A stretch of DNA of 64,000 nt from Paragordius varius (lineage: Eukaryota; Nematomorpha). The translations under genes and the position numbers were made by a program. Positions 50,715 to 61,200 of the stretch are shown in pieces. The notes under the pieces were generated by a model, which was given only the letters and a program-made list of their open reading frames with translations, was not told where the DNA came from and did no database searches. Position 1 is the first letter of the stretch, and each line of letters opens with the position of its first letter. The stretch is taken from positions 12,152,001 to 12,216,000 of the forward strand of contig OZ176050.1 of the NCBI GenBank assembly GCA_964247055.1, read 5' to 3'.

Positions 50715-52736
50715 TCTAATTTATAAAAATGGAAAATTGTGGCTTTGTGATCTGTTTCCGAAAAATTGGCAGACCCATTCAAATACAAATGTCAAAAAAA
50801 TATAATCATTAATGAATGTCCCGACTATAGCTTCGCCCCTTTTTTTGAATTAGGCCCCCAGTTCAAAAACGGTTTTTTTGAAAAGAGAAGTCCACAATCG
50901 TGTCTTTGAGACAATGTTCCGGAGAACGTGTTAAACCATTCGATTTCAAATATGTATTTTTTTACTTATTTTCGATTGCGCCGAACACAGTCGGCTCGCT
51001 TTTTTTATTTAGGCCCTCGTTTTACCCGCTCCCCCCGTAAAATTCAGTTTTTTTCAAAAAAAAATAAGTCCACAAAATAATTTTTTGAATCTATTTTTCT
51101 CCCAAAGTATGAGACCGTAAAAATTCAATTAGGATTTCGGGTATTCCCTAAAAGGCAAAATTTTTTGTCAAGCGTTTCTTTGATGATAGCTGCTGGGTAA
51201 TACCCGCCTAAAACTGCGCCACCATATCAAAATTGCGTTGTTTTGGATTTAATTTTCAGATACTTATTAGGCCATATAAATTTAATAATGGCCTGAAATA
51301 TTACCCGTAAAAAGGCAGAAATTTACGAGCGATTAGCCATTGAGGCCCTCTACGCCCTAAAAAATGCGCTATCAATGAACTATTATTTAGTTTTGAAGCC
51401 ATTCTTCCAAAAACTATTAAGAACATATGGAATGAATGATGATTCCAGGCATTCCCCTATAAAGGCAAATTTTTTTTGAACGTCTTTATTATATTGGCCT
51501 CTGGGTGGTACCCGCCAACACCTGCCCCACTATATCGATACAGCGTGACTGAGGCAAATTAAAATTTATCAGGCCATATTTTAATAAGGGCTGGAAATAT
51601 TACCCGTAAAAATGCAAAAATTAAAGTAGAGCGGTTTAATTATATTACCCCTTAATTAGGCTTTTGCCCTAAAAAATGCGCCACCAAAGAAGGACTTTTT
51701 GGTTTTTAGTCAATTTTTCGAAAATCCCACAGCATATCGATCATGATTCCAGGTATTACCCGAATTAAGGCAATTTAATCGAGCGTTTTTTTGTTTCGCC
51801 CCTAATTAGGGGCTACCCGCCTATAACTGAGCCACCTTATCGATACAGCATGCCTTTATAGTCAAATTTCAGAAAACCTATGTGTCTAATAGGAACAGAT
51901 GAAATCCATGATTTCCCATATAATGGCAAAATTTTGCTCAACGCTTTTTTTACACCTGCCCCTGTGTAAGAAGCTACTCGCCAGAAACTGAGCATAGAAA
52001 TGGCGTTGGGCTAATTTACAGAAAATTTATAAAGCCATATGTCATTAAAAGATTGAAATATTTCCCGTAACCAGATAAAAAAGGTCAAGCGTTCTTTAAT
52101 CAGCCGTTAATTTGGGGCCTTTATGCCCCTACGCCATCATATAACAAAGTGTTGAGGTATTTTTTCGAATAACCCATGAGACTATGGTATCCAAGATCCA
52201 AATATTTGTCCTATAAAGGCAAAGAATACAACTCAGCGCTTTTCCATATAGGTCTATGGGTAGGGGTCTACCGGTTTAAAACTGAGACGCCATACAAAAA
52301 TGGCGTGGTTTTGGAGGTGATTTAAAAACTTAAGAAGACACACGAGTTCAGTTAAACACATTTCTGGCAAATTTGTATATCATTCTTTCCTTTAAAAAGG
52401 GACCAAAAATCAGTTACTTTTTATATCCCTTGATCCCATCTGTGTGAACACAATTTTTAAAATAAAACTTTTAACCATAATTTCGTAAAACGAAAATTTT
52501 AAATTAAATTCAATGATATTTGAATATTAACTTTCATAATGGTCAGTTTAAATATGGTCAATTTAGACCAAACAATATTTGAGCCTATGCAAAAACCCGT
52601 AAAAGAATAATTTAAAACATTTTTTTATTTAATATGCTTTTCATTATTTTATCTCCATTACCTCTATTTATTGCAAATTATTAAAAATAATTATCGGTGA
52701 GACAACGTCACAGCGAAGCGTTACAGGGCCAGCTAG
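50715..52736 (+). mobile_element. Non-autonomous Helitron copy C, both ends present
   Basis: A 2022-bp element that starts TCTAATTTATAAAAATGG and ends CTAG, inserted between A (50714) and T (52737) with no target duplication, as Helitrons do. Near the 3' end is the hairpin GTCAC-AGCGAAGC-GTTAC (52707-52724), nine bases before CTAG. The interior contains the ~160-bp array (cores near 51155, 51313, 51465, 51613, 51768, 51926, 52078 and 52218). There is no coding region. Confidence 0.85.
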
Positions 52737-53280
52737 TTTTAATATAAAATTTAATTCGTCAAAAATACTCTCACCTTTTCATTTAAGAACTTGTCAATAT
52801 GCCGCATTATTAACATTATCTTTTAAACTGTAATTTCACGTTTATTTTCTGATATGATATCCCGCATTTATATATTAATTGCTAATCGTGTTTTAGTAAA
52901 TGCCTTCCCAAATTTATTATCACATTATTATCAATTTTAACTTTTAGTAATAAAAATTAGCAAATGGTAAACATATTATATTGAACATTCAAACTTTCTT
53001 ACCATAGTGGATTATAATAATCTAGGATATTTCGTGTGGTTTTTTTTCTTTCTAAAATAGAAGTTTGATTTATATTGATATACACACACATACAATGATG
53101 TTTTTTGATTTTAAAAATAATTTATTTTGACGACACATAGCACAAAATTTTAATTTTATTACTAATCGATATATTTAGTAAACAACATAAGTTATAATAA
53201 ATCAATTCCTAAATTCCCACTATTATAATAAGTATAGTAAATTTTCTATATTTCAACTAGATTTTTATTAATTTAGCTAA
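52737..53280. other. Unassigned AT-rich sequence
   Basis: No gene or terminal repeat is seen. Confidence 0.45.
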
Positions 53281-53935
53281 AATCTTTTATTCCCTTAACG
53301 AATCACAAGAAGTTAGTCGAAACCCTAAAAGGTAAATTTGAATTTATAATTTCATTCCTGACTCGTGTAACCCATTGTATTTGCAAAAGAGCTCCTCCCT
53401 AAATTAGTAGCAAATGAAGCAGTATGGAGAAATATACCAGGAATTCGTGATGGACACTGGGGAAGACATTGATATTTCTCAATTGAAAATAAAATGTCGC
53501 AAAACATTATATCAACTCTTTAGAAGAAAAATGAAAATGGATCTTTGTCAAACAGGTATTATTTATAACAGGGTTACCATTTTTTATGATTTCAAAGCAA
53601 TTTCACTACGCTCATTATTTTATATATGAGAAATATGGTAAAGTGCATTTTTAATATAAATTAGCAAGCATGTTCGAAACTTTCAATTACATATACCTGT
53701 TATTGACATACATAATATTAATATCACACATCTCGGTTAATATTTTTTTAGATGTTTATAAATCCCTATATACGCATCAATATAGGTAATATAAAAAGTG
53801 TGTTAAAACCCCATGAGAATGTTATGTTGGATATTATGGATTATGAAGATAATCCAGTGCATATTAATGTTCCTGGTGGTAAGGAATGTGGTATCGTAAC
53901 GATTGCTGATGATATTTCTTTGTTAGCCAAAATCC
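53281..53935 (+). pseudogene. Possible exons of an unrecognised protein, or remnants
   Basis: Three open stretches with coding-like composition lie next to GT-AG sites. The first is about 53281-53330 (ends CCCTAAAAG|GTAAAT). The second is 53414-53551 (MKQYGEIYQEFVMDTGEDID, ends CAAACAG|GTATTA). The third is 53752-53935 (contains HENVMLDIMDYEDNPVHINV and VPGGKECGIVTIADD). The reading frames do not join cleanly, and I recognise no family. It may be a degenerate gene, exons of a gene with further unusual introns, or chance open frames. It precedes the Harbinger relic and the partial GPCR copy. Confidence 0.3.
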
Positions 53936-54064
53936 ATTTATATATGCATATATATATATATATATATAAATATATGTATACTACAATTGTAACTAAGATT
54001 TTTTTATTTAAAAATTGATATTAAAGATATATAGCTGTAAATTGTTAAGTTAAATTTTTATTAT

Positions 54065-55337
54065 AGGTACATCCGTGTCCTAATCACCCACGATTAAAAA
54101 ATATATAAAGAGTCAGAAAATGTTTCTCAAACACAAAAGTTAACATGCAATTCAACGTTTTGGAATTATTGATATGCTACTGCTTCAAAAAGAGATTTGC
54201 TTCTAGAAAAACACAAAGTTTAATAATTTTAAAAATTTATAGTAAAATCATTCATTATTAACAATCTAGTTGAAATCCAATAGAAAATTATAATAAACAT
54301 ATGAGGATTTGATATATAAATCATTATTTTTAGCAAAAATTGAGAAATTATTATAAAATATATGCGTTTAATATATTTACAATATTATCTCGTTTCTCTC
54401 GCCCTGAGATTCTTTCTTCTCTCAGATTACCATTACTGTTCTCATTAATATTATCTAGATCAATCGATATCACATCTAATTCAAAATCATCCTTTAATAG
54501 CTATGTTATAAAAAACAGCTCAGCTAATTATTTTAATCGCGGTATCCAAACGGACTTGCATTTTATTATGCAATATTGGAAATTGGCGTTTGAGATGACC
54601 AAAAATAGTCTTTCAAGGATTATTCTCTTTTAGGCGTGAAATGTATTGCATTCAGTTTGTATAAAGTTGATAGGGATTTTAAATGGTATTCATTAGATGT
54701 GGAGTAATTCCATATCCATTGTCACCCAACAGTGTGGCGTTGGTATTGGCTAAAAAGGAACGTATTATACTTTTGCGGAAAATCCGGCTATTGTGAACGC
54801 TTCCCAGCATTTTAACGTTTAAACTCGATATAAATTCATCACTGTCACAATACAGGTAAATTAATAATTAAGGCTATATCCACCTTTCCTGTTTAATGTT
54901 CCAAATTAGTTATGCCTCATGGTGTGGATGTGACAGTCGATAGCACCTATGATTGTCGGCATTTAGTGGTCTGAGAAATGAAAGAATCTCAGGGCCAGGG
55001 AAACGAGATAATTTGGTAAATATGTTAAACAAACATAACTTATAATTTCTCAATTTTTGCTAATTATAACGGTTCATATATCGAATCTTTATATGTTTAT
55101 TATAATTTTCTATTGGAGTACACATAGATCGTAAATATATATATAAATTGATTTTACTAAGAATTTTTAAATTGTTGAAGTTTGTGTTTTTTAATAGTAA
55201 AACTTCTTTTTGAAGCAGTAACACTTCAATGTAATTCCAAAACTTTAAATTGCATGTTAGCTATCGTGTTTTGAGAAACCTTTTCTGATTCTTTATATAT
55301 TTTTTGATAGTAGTTGGTTGGGGCACGGATGTACCTA
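54065..55337 (-). mobile_element. PIF/Harbinger DNA transposon relic
   Basis: Long inverted ends: GGTACATCCGTGTCC near 54066 and GGGCACGGATGTACC near 55335, with arms of about 360 bp (54065-54425 against 54975-55337). The minus strand between them encodes Harbinger nuclease pieces: PTIIGAIDCHIHTMRHN (about 54950), and VKMLGSVHNSRIFRKSIIRS followed by LLGDNGYGITPHL (about 54820-54690). Several stops break the frame. A target duplication is not clear. Confidence 0.8.
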
Positions 55338-55462
55338 GAATAAAAATTTAACTAAACATTATTTATTACTTTTATTGTAATATCAAGTTTGAAATAAAAA
55401 ATTCTAGTTACAATCGTAGTATATATATAAATAAATTATGATTTATATTTTGCATGCTATAC

Positions 55463-56228
55463 AACCGGTTTATTTTATCCAGTTATTCAATTGTTGTGCC
55501 CAGGAACGTTTTATACTGTCCAATGATACGGGTTTTAAATCTACCCACAGCCCTTGAAATCAATTAAGGAGTATCGATTTGGCCTAAGGAATATAATAGC
55601 TTGGATTGTAGCATACGATATTCTATGTATATATAAATAATAAGGATGATGATTATACCGTTAAAGGTAAATTTAGACCTTACAGAGACTTTTTATAGAA
55701 AGAGGAACAATACAATGACATCGGGTAGACCAAATGTCCAAAAAACTTATGAAATCTTACCACAAACACAAACGTATCAGCCATTGAATCGAATGTATCG
55801 TCGATACCTTGAATACTGGTAATGATTGGCTACACAAAAAAGGTCTATAATACTATTACTCAGTTTTTAAATCGGATATTGATCTTATGGTACGGTATAA
55901 CCGCATTAATCCAAACGCTGGTCAGAAAATTGGCAAAAACCAAAAAATGTCGTCACGCAAAGCTCACAGAGCACAAAGCATATTAGTCAATTATTCGGCT
56001 CTTATATATTCTGTCATTTATATCATATTTGTGTCACCTAATGTTGTGTTGTACATAACACGTCGCAATCTCCGTATCCTACTCTTCAAAGATTTCCAAC
56101 TTTCTTATGATCTTTCTGCGATTGGGAATGTTTTAGAGGTGGCTTATGGTGCTTTTATCATGTACATTTACATTATATTGGATCATAATATGATATATCA
56201 AGTGCGGAGATTATTAAGTTGTAAATAA
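55463..56228 (+). pseudogene. Partial duplicate of the GPCR gene, 3' half
   Basis: Matches 46047-46872 of the GPCR gene. The first 420 bases are clearly diverged, with base changes and small indels that close the frame (for example TATATATAAATAA where the gene has an open TM5). From about 55880 to the stop at 56226-56228 it is about 98% identical and open (TM6, TM7 and C-terminus), with one in-frame change around GQKIGKN. Homology ends at the stop codon. It lacks TM1-TM4 and any obvious promoter. A non-functional copy is most likely. Confidence 0.85.
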
Positions 56229-56475
56229 TAATTTCATTCTAAGGTGTGAGGCAAAAAAATGTGTTACTTTACAAATTTATGAATTGTTTTTTGATTTGAT
56301 AAATGTATAAATATATGAGCCAAATATCGAATAAAACTATTAATATTTATTTTTTTACAGTAAAATATAATTGTTACTAATTAGAAAGTATGTCCAATGT
56401 TTATATATATAAATTAAATTTATGTTTTATAATTATAAACACATGAATAATCAATATAACTAACTATTTGATAAA
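56229..56475. other. Spacer with poly(A) hexamer
   Basis: AT-rich sequence between the GPCR copy and the ribozyme-bearing insertion; an AATAAA lies at about 56330. Nothing else is seen. Confidence 0.4.
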
Positions 56476-56506
56476 CGATAATCAACACCTATGTGAAACC
56501 CTTCGA

Positions 56507-56568
56507 CAATAGTAATCGCAGACTAGTTTCGTGCTTGTTAGCACTCATCAGTACGACACAACTATTTG
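56507..56568 (-). ncRNA. Hammerhead ribozyme, type I (copy 1)
   Basis: All invariant core positions are present: CTGATGA, then stem II GTGCT-AACA-AGCAC (five perfect pairs), then GAAA, a minimal stem III C-TA-G, and the cleavage triplet GTC. The predicted cut lies between 56521 and 56520. Stem I pairs GTCGTA with TGCGAT directly at the core, then, after a small internal loop, CAAATAGT with ACTATTG. The very short stem III is the arrangement known from Penelope-associated and newt hammerheads, which are thought to act as dimers. Confidence 0.88.
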
Positions 56569-57141
56569 ACTTCGGGTTTTCACATATCGATTTCGTATAT
56601 ATATCCAACTTTGCAATTTTGGTATAAATGCAGTTGGTTATAAGAATTTAAATTATATTTAATGGTATTTATGAAAATTAAACTGAAAATTTGAAAATAA
56701 ACTGAAAACTCTAGGGGCGAGCCTAGATTTAGAGTATAGCTACTTAGGGATTTCATAGAAATCAATTTAATAACTAAGAAGCACTCTATTTTGATAAGAA
56801 ACATAAGATAAATATGATATTGTAATGGTAAACAACGGATTGGTTATGTTTTTGTAATAACAGTTGTTAAAATCCGTAATATAACGATAAAGGATAATTA
56901 AATAGAATTATTCTTATCAAAATAGATTCCTTCTTAGTTATTAAATTGATTTCTATGAAATCCCTAAGTAGCTATACTCTAAATCTAGGCTCACCTCTAG
57001 AGTTAGTTTTCAGTTTATTTTCAAATTTTCAGTTTAATTTTCATAAATACCATTAAATATAATTTAAATTCGTATAACCAACTGCAATACCAAAATTGCA
57101 AAGTTGGATATACATACAAAATCGATATGTGAAAACCCCAG

Positions 57142-57203
57142 CAAATAGTTGTGTCGTACTGATGAGTGCTAACAAGCACGAAACTAGTCTGCGATTACTA
57201 TTG
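57142..57203 (+). ncRNA. Hammerhead ribozyme, type I (copy 2)
   Basis: Same 62-nt motif as copy 1 in the opposite orientation: CTGATGA at 57159-57165, stem II with AACA loop, GAAA at 57180-57183, stem III C-TA-G, and GTC ending at 57189, with predicted cleavage after 57189. Both stem I helices are conserved. Confidence 0.88.
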
Positions 57204-57343
57204 ACGAAGGGTTTCATATATCGTTTATAATTTCTATTTATACTTTCATTTAATTATCCTTTATCGTTATATTACGAATTTTAACAACTGTTATTACAAA
57301 AACATAACCAATCCGTTGTTTACCATTACGATAATCAACACCT

Positions 57344-57881
57344 TTTTTCGGAATGTCTTAACAAAATTAACATATATGAAGAGCATCTTAATAAATTTCG
57401 AAGAAATATAATCATGTATTAATTTCAAATATTTTTTTCTAAAAATCCATTTACTATTTTCCATATGTCGTTCAAGGTCAAAATTGTTTAAGTAGCGTGA
57501 CAAACAATCGTATATTTAACATCAAAGTCGGTTCGGATTAAGAAAACATCCAAGATTATGGAGTTTTGTAAAAATCTATAACCTAATTTTAAAAAGATAA
57601 AGTGCATGCTAAATTTTTATATACTGAAATAAGTTGTGTACGCAATATAAATCCTTTAATTATACAGATTGAAGCGATATATTTGTTTTAATAAAGATAT
57701 TAATTTAGAAAAAAAGAGAGTTTTATATATTTTGCTGAATGCAATTGTATCACACTATATTTATTTCAAAATATATAAAATTAACTTAAATTCAAAAATA
57801 TCACATTTTTGGTATACTAAATCAAATGTTATTAGTCATTTCATTATTTTTAGATATAAAATTAATTAAGTGAGATCTATA
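57344..57881. other. Unassigned AT-rich sequence
   Basis: Short open frames only; no gene or repeat recognised. Confidence 0.45.
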
Positions 57882-58131
57882 TATACCATTTCAGTTCAAA
57901 TTCATCCTTGAACAATTTAAATTCACCTTAAAAATAAAATGTGTTTTCGAACTAATATAACTCATCATTAATATAAAATATATCTTTATGGCATTTCAGT
58001 ATTATTAATTCAAAACATATTTTATTTTTTAAAAATACATTAAAATATAGGTAATTTTTAATCTTAAAAACATATAATTTATTTAAGGGTGAATTCGAAT
58101 TGTTTAAAATTGTTGAATCATAAATGGTATA
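57882..58131. mobile_element. 250-bp MITE with TATACCATTT ends
   Basis: Begins TATACCATTTCAGTTCAAA and ends AAATGGTATA. Inverted motifs TTCAAATTCATCC and GGGTGAATTCGAA lie inside each end. A truncated relative is at 48295. Confidence 0.65.
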
Positions 58132-58205
58132 GAATAATGTAAAAATGAGATTCGTAAATGCACGATTGTATCACAAAATAATCCAATGCCTATAAATTAA
58201 AATAA

Positions 58206-61200
58206 TTATAATTCGTCGTAATGCAAAGAGTCCGCATCCAAATCTTGTCCATCACTGTAATCAATTGAGCCATTTAAGATAGCTGGGCATTTTAGACATT
58301 TACTTTCATTCTTACCATAACTAATATATTATAACACAAATCTTTAATATATTATACATTATATATGACTAACATATATAAAAACCTTCATTTAATTCTA
58401 ACTAATATTAATTTGAGAGCTGATAATATAATCAAATCGAATTGGAATCCATGCAAAACAATCCGCATATAAAATTAAAGGGACATACACATTATTATTA
58501 AATTTTACCATATTGTTTCAAAAATAAATAATTTCATCAGCGGTTTTATACATTAATTCTGAGCAGTTAAATAAATTATGTTTTTAGATTATTATAAATT
58601 GGTTCCACGTAAGTAGCAAAAAGGTAAAGCAAAATGCATTGTATTATAAAAGTCATATTTAATATGATTTAAACAATTGTTAGCTGGTTATTATAACAGA
58701 ATATACAGAGTGTTGAACCTATAAATTAATCCCTAAAATGTAATTTAGTTATAAATCTAAAATTTTACACATTTTTTTTATAAAAGAAAAGCCAATAACA
58801 TGTTTACCTTAAACACGTGTGTCCAATACATTGGCAACACGCATCATGAAACCAACGGAACTTCGAAGCTCCCATACTGTAACAAGTCATACGGCATTTA
58901 TGTAATGACATACATTGAGCCATATATAAAACGGTACAGTTTACAGTGGGTGTTTTTTGTTCATCGGTGTCGTGTGGTAAAGATTTTTCATTTAATCCAT
59001 CGTCCCTATTTATCAAAGTTTTGTCAAACTTCACCTTTTCTTGAAATTGGTGGGAGAATTCAACATTAGGATCGGACAGGAGTAATTTTGATATTTGATC
59101 CAACTTTTTGGAGGGGCGGTTTAATTTTTCATTCAACAATGGTGATGATGTTTTTGTTTTTACAATTTCATGCGTATCATTAGCATGGGCTTTGTGATTA
59201 GAGTCAGGTAGCAATTCTACAAAAAAATATTCTAAAATATTTTGATAATCATATAGAAAACTCAAAATAACAGCAATATGTTCTCTAACAGCAAACATTC
59301 GGGTTCAAAATTTCGATAAAGGGGTCACACCAATACTAATATTCAATAATGTGTGATTTAAACGAGATATTTACACGTACGTTAGTGGATAGAGTTAAAA
59401 TCATATCCATGTATGGATTACATATATCTGGCATCTAAAAAGAAGCTGGCGAGTTCTGCGGTAAACTCTACCATTAAATGTTTATTTCGAAGCGACAGTT
59501 TTTGGGGAACAGTCAAGCACTATTTCTTAATTTATCAGATTTCGGAATTTACCAAGATAAGAGGTATATGCCAAACCATACTTATCCAAATTAATCAATA
59601 AGGTTCTGACTAGTCCGAGTTTGACGTGAAAGGGAGGTACAATTAGTCTACCCATATAAAGTATGGTCGTGTTCTTATACTTTATTTTCTAATAATATCT
59701 TTTAGCCCTGGGCTTGTGTTATTTGCAATTCCACCGCTGCCTAAAAAAGCAAATGTCCAAAGGTATTTTACTACTCTTTACACGAAATATTAAAAATACG
59801 ATTCAGATATTCGCAAATCAAATATCAAGCTATAGAAAGAGCAAAATGCTTAGAAACACTGCATTGTGTAATACAAAAAAAACCATAAAAACTTATCAGA
59901 AATTCTGAAAAAAAACAACAGATATTTTCAGGACGAAAAACATTGGAAAAAAGCTTTGTAAAATGAGGTGTTTGAAAATTATGAAGAAAATATCATGTAT
60001 TAAAAATATGCTTCCAATCACTGTTTTTTAAATATCGCATCACAAAGCAAGATCAAGAGGGAATAATTTTTTTTCTTTAAAGCAGATATATTCGTGGTAA
60101 AAATTGTCTTTATTTTTATTAATGCAGCAGGATATGACTATCTTTTCTGTATTAACCAGTTCACTATGTCAACACTGATTTCTTTTAACCAAACTCACGC
60201 GAAACTCGTTTCGAATTTAATAGCTGGAATCATATATCCATTGTTTAAAACCTAATATGCATAATCCATAATAAATTATTAAGATATTTGCCAAGAGCTA
60301 CAAATCCATTTTATTTCAATCATCTAAAATCCGTCACAACATTTACAGTCAATTATTATATATTGTAAATTTAATAAATTGAATAATGTAAATGTTTTAG
60401 TAATTAAACTTATTGCAACCAAAGGTCTTCTGAATCAAAATATTTATGTATTTTAATAAAACTAAGATTATATATGAAAATTACTACACAAAATAAATTT
60501 TTTCGTAATATATATTTTAATAAGGCTTGTGCTAGTCACGACAATCGGTAAATAGAGATATATATTTCCATTATTTGTGTTGAAGTGATAAATAAACTTT
60601 TAATACGCAATATTCATATACGCCCGCGTGAAAATTTTTCCAAAAACATAGCCGGCGGGAAATAAAGATTGACCACCCCTGATCTAGATGAACCAAAAAT
60701 TGATGTTAAAGATGCCTACAACCGTAATGTAGAAAAAAAATATATCACCACTCGAGTACCCTGATCAAGAATGATGAAGCATCTATCATTAAACGCCCTT
60801 TCTCATATATCAAGGTTGAAATCAAAAGTCACAAAAAACCGGCTACAATTTTTGTAATGTTAATTTAAATAAAGAAGATTCGGTACTTGACGCGCCTCTT
60901 TTAAATGTATAAATAATATATATTTATCGCCTGAAGTATAAATTATCATTATTTAACAATTAATATATTACAATTCAAAGTCAAAAAATATCATTGAAAA
61001 AGTTGTTTAACCTGTTTCATAAATATTAAGCGTTTGACCAAGCTGTATTTTGAATTTTTGCCAATCTGGTGTCAAAATTTCGAGGTCTTCGTATATTGGA
61101 TATCTTCTAAATTAAAAATATATAACTTAAATATGGTCCATCGGTTTAATGAATCAGCTTCTTCAGTTAAAACATTAAATAATTGATGCAGGGAATTTGA

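Larger units (their letters stand above)
56491..57328. mobile_element. Palindromic retroelement-like insertion carrying two hammerhead ribozymes
   Basis: An 838-bp insertion flanked by the 15-bp direct repeat CGATAATCAACACCT (56476-56490 and 57329-57343). Layout: arm A (about 56491-56800), segment M (about 56825-56905), inverted arm A' (about 56910-57232), inverted segment M' (about 57243-57328). The arms are nearly identical. No protein is encoded. Hammerhead motifs and variable-length target duplications are known for Penelope-like elements and related non-autonomous retroelements, so that origin is inferred. Confidence 0.8.

Noticed and set aside
59413-59601. 62-codon plus-strand open frame within the tsg intron
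   Set aside because: No family resemblance and no splice context; probably chance or transposon debris.
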